Of a DNA stretch of 64,000 bases, positions 33,786 to 42,598 are shown piece after piece (position 1 is the stretch's first letter; every line of letters begins with the position of its first letter). The DNA lies in the NCBI RefSeq assembly GCF_030811655.1, contig NZ_JAUSRE010000003.1, forward strand, positions 62,001-126,000, written 5' to 3'. Source of the DNA: Pseudarthrobacter enclensis (GTDB taxonomy: Bacteria; Actinomycetota; Actinomycetes; Actinomycetales; Micrococcaceae). The position numbers and the translations under genes were made by a program. The notes under the pieces are model-generated. The model did not search any database and was not told where the DNA came from. It saw only the letters and a list, made by a program, of their open reading frames with translations.

Positions 33786-34754
33786 TTGTCGAGCGATGCA
33801 CTCGTAGCCGACCAGACCGACCATCCGGGGGAACCCGTAGCCGTTACCGCCGCGGGAGCCATCCCCTGGCGGGTCAACAAGGACCGCCTTGAAGTCCTGC
33901 TGATCCACCGGCCCCGCTATGACGACTGGTCATGGCCCAAGGGAAAGATCGACGCCGGTGAGACGGTTCCGGAATGCGCCGTCCGTGAGGTGAGCGAGGA
34001 AATAGGGCTCACCGCGCCGCTGGGCATACCGCTGCCGCCCATCCATTACCACGTGGCCTCGGGCCTGAAGAAGGTCCATTATTGGGCCGTCAAGGCCAAT
34101 GGCAACGGACTGGTGCCCGATGGCAAGGAAGTGGACAGCGTCATGTGGTGCGTCCCCGAGAAGGCTGCCCGCCTGCTGTCCAACCCCTCCGACGTCGCAC
34201 CCCTTGAATTCCTGCGCGACGCGCACGAACGGGGAACGCTGGACACGTGGCCCCTGCTGGTGCTGCGCCACGCCAAGGCCAAGCCGCGGGCCTCCTGGAG
34301 CAAGGCCGAGGGCGAACGTCCACTCGCGGCCACCGGCACGCGGCAGGCGCAGGCTGTCGGCCGGCTGCTGCAGGTCTGGCAGCCCATGCGTGTAGTCACC
34401 AGCCCGTGGCTGCGCTGTGTTGCCACCGTTGCCCCCTATGCGCGGTCCACCGGGGCCAAAGTGAAGCTGGCGGAGGGCCTGACCGAACACAAGCACCAGC
34501 GCAGCCCCAAGAAGACGGCTGCCGTCATCGAAGCCCTCTTCGACAAGCAGCGGGCCGTGGTGGTCTGCACCCACCGGCCTGCCCTGCCAACCGTGCTCAA
34601 GCAAGTGGGTACCCACATGCCGTCCGACCTGGCGAAGCTGCTGCCTGCTCACGAGCCGTTTTTGTCGCCGGGCGAACTGGTGGTCTGCCATGTGGCCAAC
34701 GGCGGGAGCAAGCGCGTGGTCGCCGTGGAACAGCTCAAGCCTTTCGATGACTAA
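33786..34754 (+). CDS. Nudix hydrolase fused to a histidine-phosphatase domain (MutT1-like)
   Basis: 322 aa, two domains. Residues about 20-150 are Nudix with the full box GX5EX7REVSEEIGL (GKIDAGETVPECAVREVSEE). Residues about 160-320 are a phosphoglycerate-mutase-like phosphatase starting LLVLRHAKAK, the RHG-type motif. Mycobacterial MutT1 has this layout and cleaves 8-oxo-dGTP or diadenosine polyphosphates, then a phosphate. TTG is taken as the start because no ATG fits. It sits 9 bases after ppk. Confidence 0.9.
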   Translation: MSSDALVADQTDHPGEPVAVTAAGAIPWRVNKDRLEVLLIHRPRYDDWSWPKGKIDAGETVPECAVREVSEEIGLTAPLGIPLPPIHYHVASGLKKVHYWAVKANGNGLVPDGKEVDSVMWCVPEKAARLLSNPSDVAPLEFLRDAHERGTLDTWPLLVLRHAKAKPRASWSKAEGERPLAATGTRQAQAVGRLLQVWQPMRVVTSPWLRCVATVAPYARSTGAKVKLAEGLTEHKHQRSPKKTAAVIEALFDKQRAVVVCTHRPALPTVLKQVGTHMPSDLAKLLPAHEPFLSPGELVVCHVANGGSKRVVAVEQLKPFDD

Positions 34755-34779
34755 GGAGCGGTCCCAGTAGACTTGAGGC

Positions 34780-35583
34780 GTGAGCATCCCTACGCCTTAT
34801 GAAGACCTCCTGCGCGATGTCCTGGCCAACGGCACCCATAAATCGGACCGCACTGGCACCGGAACCACCAGTGTTTTCGGCCGCCAGATCCGCTTTGACC
34901 TCTCCAGGAGCTTCCCGCTGATCACCACCAAGCGGGTCCACTTCAAGTCCGTGGCGGTGGAACTTCTGTGGTTCCTGCGCGGCGAGACCAATATCAAGTG
35001 GATGACGGACCAGGGCGTCACCATTTGGAATGAGTGGGCGGATGCGGACGGCGACCTGGGGCCGGTCTACGGCGTGCAGTGGCGCAGCTGGCCCACCCCT
35101 GATGGCGGCCACATCGACCAGATCGCCGAGCTCATCGAGAACCTGAAGTCGAATCCGGACTCGCGCCGGCACATCGTATCCGCCTGGAATGTCTCCGAGC
35201 TCAACGACATGGCGCTGCCGCCCTGCCACGCGTTCTTCCAGTTCTACGTGGCCAACGGCAAGCTGTCCTGCCAGCTCTACCAGCGTTCCGCGGACATGTT
35301 CCTGGGGGTGCCGTTCAACATCGCCTCCTACGCGCTGCTCACCTGCATGGTTGCCCAGCAGGTGGGGCTTGAGCCCGGCGAGTTCGTCTGGACGGGCGGT
35401 GACGTGCACATTTACGAGAACCACATGGACCAGGTCCTCAAGCAGCTGGAACGCGAGCCCTACGAGTACCCGCAGCTGAGGATCACCCGCAAGCCGGCGT
35501 CGATCTTCGACTACACCCTTGAGGACTTCGAAGTGATCGGCTACCAGCACCACCCGACGATTAAGGCACCGATCGCCGTATGA
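34780..35583 (+). CDS. thyA: Thymidylate synthase
   Basis: Converts dUMP to dTMP with methylene-tetrahydrofolate. It is 267 aa with a GTG start. The [20 protein letters not shown] phosphate-binding loop, catalytic Cys149 ([12 protein letters not shown]), [20 protein letters not shown] and the C-terminal YEYPQLRI region are all intact. The stop overlaps the dfrA start (ATGA), the usual thyA-dfrA coupling: DHFR recycles the dihydrofolate made here. Confidence 0.98.
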   Translation: MSIPTPYEDLLRDVLANGTHKSDRTGTGTTSVFGRQIRFDLSRSFPLITTKRVHFKSVAVELLWFLRGETNIKWMTDQGVTIWNEWADADGDLGPVYGVQWRSWPTPDGGHIDQIAELIENLKSNPDSRRHIVSAWNVSELNDMALPPCHAFFQFYVANGKLSCQLYQRSADMFLGVPFNIASYALLTCMVAQQVGLEPGEFVWTGGDVHIYENHMDQVLKQLEREPYEYPQLRITRKPASIFDYTLEDFEVIGYQHHPTIKAPIAV

Positions 35584-36164
35584 GCACAGGAAACTTCACT
35601 GACCCGCAGTCCTTTACCGAGGAACTGGCCGCCTCGATCACCGGCGTGGGGCTGGTGTGGGCGCAGACCTCCGACGGGGTTATCGGCAAGGACGGGGACA
35701 TGCCCTGGAACCTGCCCGAGGACCTCAGGCACTTCACCCGCCTCACCACCGGGCACCCAGTGATCATGGGCCGGAAGACCTGGCTTTCGTTCCCGGACAA
35801 GTACCGCCCGCTGCCCGGCCGCACCAACATCGTCATCACCCGGCAGCCAGGCTGGGCCAGCACGCCTGAGGCGGAGGGCGCCGTCGTGGTCCCTTCCCTG
35901 GATGACGCGCTCCTTGAGTCGCAGTTTGTCGACGGCGGCGAAACCGTCTGGATCCTGGGCGGCGGTGAGGTCTTCCGCCAGTCCACCGAGCTCGCCAACG
36001 TCGCGGTGGTCACCACCATCGATGTGAAGGCCGACGGCGACACGTTCGCTCCCGAGCTTGGGCCCAGCTGGGAGGCCACCGCCTCCGTCCCGCCGGACGG
36101 CTGGCTGACCGCCGCCAACGGCACGCGCTACCGATTCACCAAATGGTCACGGACCGAGGGCTAG
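35580..36164 (+). CDS. folA: Dihydrofolate reductase
   Basis: Reduces dihydrofolate with NADPH. It is 194 aa, slightly longer than the usual 160 because of about 20 extra N-terminal residues before [20 protein letters not shown]. The [20 protein letters not shown] motif (with catalytic acidic residue), the GRKTWLSFP cofactor loop and the GGGEVFRQ glycine motif are clear. Translationally coupled to thyA. Confidence 0.97.
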   Translation: MSTGNFTDPQSFTEELAASITGVGLVWAQTSDGVIGKDGDMPWNLPEDLRHFTRLTTGHPVIMGRKTWLSFPDKYRPLPGRTNIVITRQPGWASTPEAEGAVVVPSLDDALLESQFVDGGETVWILGGGEVFRQSTELANVAVVTTIDVKADGDTFAPELGPSWEATASVPPDGWLTAANGTRYRFTKWSRTEG

Positions 36165-36168
36165 GAAC

Positions 36169-36387
36169 ATGCTGAAGAAACCGGAAACCCTGTTCGTCCT
36201 GGGCTACATGCTGCTGCCCCTGCTGGCGCTGCTGTCCGCGATCGTCGGGCTGACCATGATCCTGGGCGGCAACAAGATCGCCGGGGCCATCGTGCTCGTG
36301 GTGGTCACGCAGGTCTTCACCTTCGGGGCGTTCTTCGCGCTCCGCGCGCGGAAGGCGGCGATGCTGGAGCAGCCGGACCGGAGCTAG
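36169..36387 (+). CDS. Small two-helix membrane protein
   Basis: 72 aa with two membrane helices (about 9-32 and 38-58) and a basic C-terminal end. It starts 4 bases after dfrA, so it is in the thyA-dfrA operon. No motif gives a function. The gene directly after it begins a compositionally different cassette. Confidence 0.82.
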   Translation: MLKKPETLFVLGYMLLPLLALLSAIVGLTMILGGNKIAGAIVLVVVTQVFTFGAFFALRARKAAMLEQPDRS

Positions 36388-36500
36388 CGCTTACGGCAGC
36401 GGCATGGGGAGGCCAACCCATCGCGGCCGGGCTGCTCCTGCCCTAGGCTGGGGCACGCAGCACTCTGGGGGCTGTCGGATGAATATTGGGGGGAATCCTG

Positions 36501-37469
36501 GTGGCAGGAACTTTGTGGGGCGCCGACGTCGACCAACTGCGGACCCTCGCGCAGCAGTTCAGCAAGACGGCGGACCTGCTGCAGCAGCAGGCGACGCAGC
36601 TGAGCAGCCAGATCAACAACAACCCGGCCTGGAAGGGCGCAGACGCCCAGCGGTTCCGGTCTGACTGGAACACCAGCCATCGCACCCTTCTACAACAGAC
36701 CGTCTCGCGGCTGCAGCAGGAGTCAAAGGTCCTCCTCAAGAACGCTGATGAGCAGGAGGAGGCGAGCACCGCCGGTGGCGGACCTGGCGCCGGTTTGCCT
36801 GCCGGCAGCAACGGTCCCCGCCCGCCAGTCCCGGGGCAGGGCAGCAACGATCCGTGGGGCCCGGACTGGCTCACGCATCCCAACTCCCCTTTCCGCAGCG
36901 GCTGGGACATGTACAACCTCACCAAAGCGTTGCCGAATCTCCGGGCAGGACTGTTCGATCTTCCCCATTTCATCAGCAAGGCAGACAACGTGCCCGAGTT
37001 CTTGTTTTCCAAGGACTTCCGGAGTGTGGCAAAGGCATTCCAGGACACAAACATGCTCAGCCAGTATTTCAACACTTCCTCCGAGCTGTTCGACGGCAGG
37101 TGGGACACCGCTCTGAACCTCGCCGAGGGCGGCAAGGCGGCCAAGTTCTTCGAGTTCGGCGGCAAAGCCCTGGGCGGCGTCGGAGTGGGCCTTGATGTGC
37201 TGGACACTGTCAACAACATCAAAGAGGGCGATGCGGGTGCTGCCTTTTACTCCGGAATCAAGGCCGGCCTGGGAGTGGCCAGTTTCGCTCCCCCGCCTGT
37301 TGGAACGGCGGCAATGGTGGCGTCCGGAGCGTTGGCCATCTATGACAATGTTCCGATAGTCAAGGAAACAGTCAATGCCATCGGCGGATCCATCGCTGAT
37401 GGTGCCAAGGAAGTCTGGGAAGGCGCTGGGGATGCCGCCGAAAAAGTCGGCGACTTCTTTGGTTTCTGA
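36501..37469 (+). CDS. WXG100-type protein with long glycine/alanine-rich C-terminal region
   Basis: The GTG at 36501, with GGGGGGAA about 7 bases ahead, gives 322 aa. Residues 1-95 are an ESAT-6-like helical hairpin with the W-x-G turn at Trp44-Lys-Gly46 (NPAWKGADAQRFRSDW). A Gly/Pro linker (about 90-115) leads to a region with WDMYNLTKALPNLRAG and a hydrophobic Gly/Ala stretch (GGVGVGLDVLDTV ... GIKAGLGVASFAPPPVGTAA). Such architectures are type VII secretion substrates or polymorphic-toxin carriers. No toxin domain is recognisable. No T7SS core gene is in this window. Confidence 0.72.
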   Translation: MAGTLWGADVDQLRTLAQQFSKTADLLQQQATQLSSQINNNPAWKGADAQRFRSDWNTSHRTLLQQTVSRLQQESKVLLKNADEQEEASTAGGGPGAGLPAGSNGPRPPVPGQGSNDPWGPDWLTHPNSPFRSGWDMYNLTKALPNLRAGLFDLPHFISKADNVPEFLFSKDFRSVAKAFQDTNMLSQYFNTSSELFDGRWDTALNLAEGGKAAKFFEFGGKALGGVGVGLDVLDTVNNIKEGDAGAAFYSGIKAGLGVASFAPPPVGTAAMVASGALAIYDNVPIVKETVNAIGGSIADGAKEVWEGAGDAAEKVGDFFGF

Positions 37470-37492
37470 GCCCACAACGAGAGGTATTGACG

Positions 37493-38137
37493 ATGACTGA
37501 GACAACAACGGAAACCGCCTCCATCCCGGATGCCATCGGATATGGTTTTGCCGAGATGGTTACCCTTGCAAGCCTGCAGGGCGGGGACGCTGCCGTGCTC
37601 AGCGCTGAAGCACTGAGGGTGGACGGCTACCTGAACAACACGGACATGGTGAGCGCCGGTGCGTCTTCATTGGTGGCCCGAGGCCTGGCCAAAGCCGAAA
37701 GTGACGGGCTTCTCTCCGTGTCAGGCCCCACTGCCGCCGTTGCTGCCCTCCTCTCCTCTGCCAGCCGTCGGATTGAAATCTCTCTGCTGACGGCAGAGGG
37801 AGGCGACAGCGTCATCGGTATGGAAGGCGGAGGCATTCATCTGCTGTTCCAGCCCAGGGCCTACTTCACCTGGTGGGCTATGGCGCAGAGACCCGATGTC
37901 ACAGCCGCCGAGGCCAACTTCATGGTCATCAAGAAGCACCTGCGCGACAACCCCCAGGGTGGCGCCACTCTCCGACGGCGCGAAGATCCCAAGGGGCAGA
38001 CACTGTACGTGAAGAGCGGCGGCGACCAATTCTGGACCATCGGTATCTCCACACCCCAGCAGGCAGACATCACTGAAACCAGGGGCGTGGACGACGCCGG
38101 TCTCCTTCACCATATCCAAACCATCCGTCAGGACTGA
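37493..38137 (+). CDS. Unknown protein next to the WXG100 gene (possible EspG-like partner)
   Basis: 214 aa from the ATG at 37493 (GAGAGG 8 bases ahead; the TTG two codons earlier is too close). Soluble, no signal peptide. The N-terminal half is a helical or winged-helix-like region with LVARGLAKAESDGLLSVSGP and AAVAALLSSASRRIEISLL, followed by beta-rich sequence. This pattern recalls EspG-type chaperones of type VII substrates, but the match is by eye only. A chaperone or immunity role is inferred from the position 23 bases after the WXG100 gene. Confidence 0.6.
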   Translation: MTETTTETASIPDAIGYGFAEMVTLASLQGGDAAVLSAEALRVDGYLNNTDMVSAGASSLVARGLAKAESDGLLSVSGPTAAVAALLSSASRRIEISLLTAEGGDSVIGMEGGGIHLLFQPRAYFTWWAMAQRPDVTAAEANFMVIKKHLRDNPQGGATLRRREDPKGQTLYVKSGGDQFWTIGISTPQQADITETRGVDDAGLLHHIQTIRQD

Positions 38138-38139
38138 CT

Positions 38140-38556
38140 GTGACATTCGACCGCGACCGTGAACGCCGCAATGATGACGTCTATGCCGAGCACAAGGCCG
38201 CGCTCGCCCGGGGTGAGAAGCGCGTACTGCGGAGGACCAGCACAGGTGAACTGCACAGCTATCCTGGGGACGAGATCGGCTTTTCTCCCGGGCGTGGCCA
38301 CGTGCAGGTCCGATCGTGGTGGGGCATGGGAATCCTCAGCGCCGTCATGGTGGTCCTGGTCATTCTCTCCCTGGTGATACTTCTGCGTCCCCTGCCTGAT
38401 GGGGGCCAGCCCTTCTGGGGCGCCCTGGTCCTCACCGCATTCAGCAGTCTCGGGGCTTGGTACACCTTCGGCATGGCAAAGGACGAGTACCGGGCCAAAA
38501 AACTGCGCAAGGAACGGCAAGCACCGGAACCTGGGGCTGGACATGTCAACGAATGA
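38140..38556 (+). CDS. Two-helix membrane protein of the WXG100 cassette
   Basis: 138 aa with a GTG start 2 bases after the previous stop, so cotranscribed. A basic, charged N-terminal 60 residues precede two membrane helices (about 62-86 MGILSAVMVVLVILSLVILL and 93-112) and a basic tail KDEYRAKKLRKERQ. No family recognised. Confidence 0.75.
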   Translation: MTFDRDRERRNDDVYAEHKAALARGEKRVLRRTSTGELHSYPGDEIGFSPGRGHVQVRSWWGMGILSAVMVVLVILSLVILLRPLPDGGQPFWGALVLTAFSSLGAWYTFGMAKDEYRAKKLRKERQAPEPGAGHVNE

Positions 38557-38668
38557 ACCGCACGGCAAGGGCGTGCCCCAGGAACCGGGCTACGTCCCCA
38601 CCCGCCGGCCCCCGGAGACGCCCATGAAGCATCGCCTGGCCGGGAATCTCCCGCGGCCCGTGGAATAA
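38543..38668 (+). CDS. Possible 41-aa proline-rich peptide
   Basis: An ATG-initiated frame overlaps the preceding gene by 14 bases and encodes MSTNEPHGKGVPQEPGYVPT, then RRPPETPMKHRLAGNLPRPVE. GGGG lies about 8 bases ahead. Pro/Arg-rich and probably disordered. Short frames in GC-rich DNA arise by chance, so this is tentative. Confidence 0.42.
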   Translation: MSTNEPHGKGVPQEPGYVPTRRPPETPMKHRLAGNLPRPVE

Positions 38669-38762
38669 CGCCCAAAGCGCGTGCCGCCGTCGTGAATTTA
38701 TCCCAGCCCGCGCGTGACGTAACCGACTGCGCCCTACCGGACGCGAAGTCTAAACTGGACCA

Positions 38763-39893
38763 ATGACTACAGCAGCTACCCCTTCCGTCGGCCTGGTCGG
38801 ATGGCGCGGCATGGTCGGCTCCGTCCTGATGCAGCGCATGCAGGACGAGGGCGACTTCGCCAACATCAACCCGGTGTTCTTCTCCACCTCCAACGCGGGA
38901 GGTGCCGCGCCGTCCTTTGCTGACGGCGCCGGCAAGCTCGAGAACGCGTTCGACCTCGACACCCTGGCCAAGCTGCCCATTATCGTCACCGCCCAGGGCG
39001 GCGACTACACCAAGCAGGTGCACGGCGAGCTGCGCAGCCGCGGCTGGGACGGCCTGTGGATCGACGCCGCCTCCACCCTCCGTATGAATGACGATTCGAT
39101 CATCGTGCTGGACCCCATCAACCGCGATGTCATCGACAAGGGCCTGGTCAACGGCACCAAGGACTTCATCGGCGGCAACTGCACCGTGTCCTGCATGCTC
39201 ATGGGCCTCGGCGGCCTGTTCAAGAACGGCCTGGTGGAGTGGGGCACGTCCATGACCTACCAGGCTGCGTCCGGCGGCGGCGCCCGGCACATGCGTGAAC
39301 TGCTCACCCAGTTCGGTACGCTCAACGCCGAGGTCAGCACGGAACTGGACGACCCCGCGTCGGCCATCCTGGACATCGACCGCAAAGTCCTGGCCCACCA
39401 GCGCACCGATGTCGACGCCACGCAGTTCGGCGTCCCCCTGGCCGGTTCCCTGATCCCCTGGATCGACGCGGACCTGGGCAACGGTCAGTCCAAGGAAGAG
39501 TGGAAGGCCGGGGTGGAGACCAACAAGATCCTGGGCACCACGGACGAAAACCGCGTCATCATGGACGGCCTCTGTGTCCGCATCGGCGCCATGCGCTCCC
39601 ACTCCCAGGCCCTGACGCTGAAGCTGCGCGAAGACCTGTCCGTCGCCGAGATCGAGAAGCTCCTGGACGAGGACAACCAGTGGGCAAAGGTTGTTCCCAA
39701 CACCAAGGAAGCCTCGATGGCGGAGCTGACCCCGGTGGCTGCCTCCGGCACCCTGGACATCCCGGTGGGCCGCATCCGCAAGATGGAAATGGGTCCTCAG
39801 TACATCAGCGCCTTTACCGTGGGCGACCAGCTCCTCTGGGGCGCCGCCGAGCCGCTGCGCCGCATGCTCAACATCGCCACCGGCAACCTGTAG
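38763..39893 (+). CDS. asd: Aspartate-semialdehyde dehydrogenase
   Basis: Makes aspartate semialdehyde for lysine/diaminopimelate, threonine and methionine. It is 376 aa with [21 protein letters not shown] loop, nucleophile Cys140 in [13 protein letters not shown], and [13 protein letters not shown]. The sequence is of the E. coli/enterobacterial type rather than the shorter Gram-positive type, which is usual in Arthrobacter. A single gene with its own terminator. Confidence 0.96.
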   Translation: MTTAATPSVGLVGWRGMVGSVLMQRMQDEGDFANINPVFFSTSNAGGAAPSFADGAGKLENAFDLDTLAKLPIIVTAQGGDYTKQVHGELRSRGWDGLWIDAASTLRMNDDSIIVLDPINRDVIDKGLVNGTKDFIGGNCTVSCMLMGLGGLFKNGLVEWGTSMTYQAASGGGARHMRELLTQFGTLNAEVSTELDDPASAILDIDRKVLAHQRTDVDATQFGVPLAGSLIPWIDADLGNGQSKEEWKAGVETNKILGTTDENRVIMDGLCVRIGAMRSHSQALTLKLREDLSVAEIEKLLDEDNQWAKVVPNTKEASMAELTPVAASGTLDIPVGRIRKMEMGPQYISAFTVGDQLLWGAAEPLRRMLNIATGNL

Positions 39894-39914
39894 CCACGCA
39901 GCTGCCCGACAAGC

Positions 39915-39946
39915 GGCCCGGCCTGCAAAAGCAGGCCGGCCCGTTT
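39915..39946 (+). terminator. asd terminator
   Basis: GGCCCGGCCTGC and GCAGGCCGGCCC flank an AAAA loop, followed by GTTTCTG, 22 bases after the asd stop. Since the next gene is convergent, it may serve both. Confidence 0.88.
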
Positions 39947-39990
39947 CTGCACCTGCCCCCGGAATCGCCGGCGTGAATTGCGGGTGTCCC

Positions 39991-41220
39991 TTATGAGGGA
40001 CGGCTGCCAAAAGTGATGACCGCGCCGCCGTCGGCTGTCCACGAGATCCGGCCGCCCTGATAGTCCTGGGCCACGCCGCTGCCGGAGGCAAACTCGTCGG
40101 TGATAGGATACCCGAGCCGTCCCCTCTCAAAGTCCGTTGCTGCCCACGCCTGGCGGATCGCACCGACAGAATAGTGGGCACCGGAAGCCGGGGACCAAAT
40201 GACCGCACCCCGCTGGTACGTCCGGTAGCAGCCGCCCCTGTCCAGCCCGCAGACGGTGCTGCCAGACGGTGCTCCGAGCCTTGGGTTGGCTGCCGCCACG
40301 GCATTCATGGCTGCAGCAGCGCCGGGCGGCGGTGTTGCCCCCGGTGGCGGTGTGTTCGGCGCGGCCAGAGCGTCGGCGCCCTGTCGGATGGTAACCAGTG
40401 GCAAGCCGCTGTCCTTAACTGCCGCTATCTGCGCATCGAGCACGGCAGTGTCTGTATGGTAAATGTCCCGGCCGATGCTCGCTCCCACCTCGTGATAGAC
40501 CAATACCAGCCACGTGTTGTTTGCCTTCGCGGCATCGATCCAGCCCTGCACCGTGGCGGCAGTAGTGCCGGCATCGACGTTCTGCACGAGGATGTTGTAC
40601 GGGTCGAAGCTGGCCTGGCTGTTGAAACCGTCATCGGTGTTGCGCTGGGTAGCGTAGAACTTCTGGACGGCCGCAGTGGTGGTCGGGTTATACGCCCCGT
40701 AGGGAGAGGCAAAATCCAGCGCCGCGGACGGACCGAACATCTGTTGCAGAGCGGCCTTGCTCTGCGCCAGCTCGTTTTCGAGTTGGGCGGCGGAAAGTTT
40801 GGTGAGGTCGGGGTGGGTGACTGTGTGCGACGCGATCTCGTCGCCACGGCTTGCGAAGGCCTGGATTTGGGCCTGCGACATGTAATCGGGCGTGTTGATC
40901 GATCCCGGGAGAACGTAAAGCGTGGCCGGAACCGCGTACTTTTTCAGGATGGGCAACCCGTTGGTGTACTGGCTGGCCCATCCGTCGTCGAATGTCACGC
41001 TCACCATACCGCCTGCGGCATGGGCCACGGGGGCAAACCAAAGCGAAACGGCACCGAGTATCAGGGTGACGGAGAAGGGGGCAACCAACCATTTCGGCGA
41101 CCGGTTTCTTATGCTGTTCGCCGGGCGCACCCTGGTCGACGGCGGCTGTGAGGACGACGGACGGTCGGGCCTGCGCCGAAGGGCGGGCCCCATCTCCCGG
41201 ATTCGATTCAAAATGTTCAT
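39991..41220 (-). CDS. Secreted polysaccharide deacetylase with C-terminal LGFP repeats
   Basis: 409 aa. A basic N-terminus and membrane segment (about 45-68) end in APVAHA, a plausible signal-peptidase site. A NodB-type deacetylase domain carries TFDDG at 76-80 and the metal-ligand motif SHTVTHPD with His132/His136. After a Pro/Ala hinge (about 300-320), the C-terminus has LGFP repeats (GRLGYPITDEF, with GAVIWSPASGAHYSVGAI). LGFP domains bind the mycolate-less or arabinogalactan wall surface. It probably deacetylates peptidoglycan or another wall glycan. About 240 bases upstream hold nothing recognisable. Confidence 0.9.
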   Translation of the reverse strand: MNILNRIREMGPALRRRPDRPSSSQPPSTRVRPANSIRNRSPKWLVAPFSVTLILGAVSLWFAPVAHAAGGMVSVTFDDGWASQYTNGLPILKKYAVPATLYVLPGSINTPDYMSQAQIQAFASRGDEIASHTVTHPDLTKLSAAQLENELAQSKAALQQMFGPSAALDFASPYGAYNPTTTAAVQKFYATQRNTDDGFNSQASFDPYNILVQNVDAGTTAATVQGWIDAAKANNTWLVLVYHEVGASIGRDIYHTDTAVLDAQIAAVKDSGLPLVTIRQGADALAAPNTPPPGATPPPGAAAAMNAVAAANPRLGAPSGSTVCGLDRGGCYRTYQRGAVIWSPASGAHYSVGAIRQAWAATDFERGRLGYPITDEFASGSGVAQDYQGGRISWTADGGAVITFGSRPS

Positions 41221-41460
41221 CTCGTCGCCGCCCCTGCAGTAGTGGTTCGTGCCCTGGCGGAGAGTACTGCCTGGTCACGTAGGCATCGTCGTCCACGGTC
41301 CCGGCGAGCCCGGCGGCACGCGCCAGCGCAATGAAAACACGGTAAGCCCGTCTGACCGGGAGGGCTAGGGTAGCCACTACCCAAATTACTTGTTGGCCAC
41401 CCCCGCGCGTCCAACCAAGCCATCCAGCAGGAGGCGAACAGCAAGCGCAGGGGTCCTTTA

Positions 41461-42564
41461 TCAGTCACCAAGGAAGGCAAGGTAGCGCTTGGCAGCGCGG
41501 GCAAGGGCTGCCTGGGCTTCTGCCTTCAGCGGCCGGATATCACCAAAGAGTTCGGGTACGACGGCGGCGCCGGGCCCCGTGCCATGCAGCGCCCAGGTAC
41601 CAATCACCTTCCCCGCGGCAACCACCGTCTTCTTGAAGACGCCGTTCCCGCCAGGCACGATCAGGTCGGAATGCCCAGGGTCCAGGACGAGCGTCCGATC
41701 CGTATAGCCGAGGACGAATTCGTCGAAACCAGGCAGCAGGTGGACCGATCGTGCACCTGGCACGCCGGAGTCCAGGAGGGTCGCCACCTGCGGGGACAGC
41801 CAATAGCTGATGCCCTCCAACTCCAGCTCCACGAGCTCGTGGCGGACGTTCTCAAACGCCGCACGCACCTCGGTCAGCGGCAGCCGTGTCCACCAGGCAA
41901 AGTCGTGGAGCGTGGCTGGCCCGTGGCTCCGGAAATAGCACAGCAGGAACTCGGCAACCGCCTCCTCACGCTCCATGGCCCGGGAGGCCGGAATCCAGTT
42001 GTCGAAGGCCGCGATCAGCTGCTGGTTGCCGGCCAGCGGCCCCAGCACCAGCCACCCGTGCCGGCACAGCGCACCCAGGAGATGGATGCCCCTCTGGCCC
42101 TGCGTCGGCTGGCCACCGGCGTCGAACACCTTGAACAGTACAGCGCGGCTAATGGGGCCGTCCGCGAGAATGCGGTCCAGGGCAAGGTCGCGGGCCTTCT
42201 CGATGTCCGCCCAAGTGATCTCAAGCTGCCGGTGGCGCCCCGCGATGCTCTTGGTGAGCCGCTCCGCGGTGAGGTCCAGCATCCAGCGCAAGTCCCCGGG
42301 AGCCACCAAATGCAGTGTTCCGCGCATGGGCCAGGACCGCACCACCGTCCCGGCATTGATGGCGGCCCGCACATCGGTAATTCCCGTACCCGGTACGCGG
42401 GCACCCACTGCCCACAGTGCGGCGGGCAGGTCCTGTGCCTGCATGGCGGTCATCCACCGCACCAGCTCCGGCACGGAGGTGCCGGCCGTCCCGGCGAGCC
42501 GCTGGGAGGCGAGCCGCAGCCGCCCCATCACCCTTCGGTCGCGCAGAACAGCTTGTGCAGCCAT
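41461..42564 (-). CDS. AlkZ-like winged-helix DNA glycosylase (HTH_42 family)
   Basis: 367 aa of the winged-helix family that includes AlkZ, which excises interstrand crosslinks and alkylated purines. The family catalytic QxQ motif is at Gln42-Ala-Gln44 (MTAMQAQDLPAALWAVGAR), so the enzyme resembles AlkZ rather than the QxD YcaQ branch. The VRSWPMRGTLHLVAPGDLRWML strand and the C-terminal GFDEFVLGYTDR and WALHGTG blocks are also typical. It is the last gene before the deacetylase; upstream lies murB, 34 bases away. Confidence 0.85.
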   Translation of the reverse strand: MAAQAVLRDRRVMGRLRLASQRLAGTAGTSVPELVRWMTAMQAQDLPAALWAVGARVPGTGITDVRAAINAGTVVRSWPMRGTLHLVAPGDLRWMLDLTAERLTKSIAGRHRQLEITWADIEKARDLALDRILADGPISRAVLFKVFDAGGQPTQGQRGIHLLGALCRHGWLVLGPLAGNQQLIAAFDNWIPASRAMEREEAVAEFLLCYFRSHGPATLHDFAWWTRLPLTEVRAAFENVRHELVELELEGISYWLSPQVATLLDSGVPGARSVHLLPGFDEFVLGYTDRTLVLDPGHSDLIVPGGNGVFKKTVVAAGKVIGTWALHGTGPGAAVVPELFGDIRPLKAEAQAALARAAKRYLAFLGD

Positions 42565-42598
42565 GCGCCCATCCTAGGCCGGGTAGAGCCGGGAGCGG

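Noticed and set aside
36501..37469. Calling the WXG100 protein a defined toxin
   Set aside because: No nuclease, NADase or other toxin motif is recognisable in the C-terminal part; only the WXG100 domain can be supported.
38259..40304. 681-aa minus-strand frame opposite asd
   Set aside because: Antisense to asd and the WXG100 cassette membrane gene; Gln/Asp/His-rich mirror translation with no domain.
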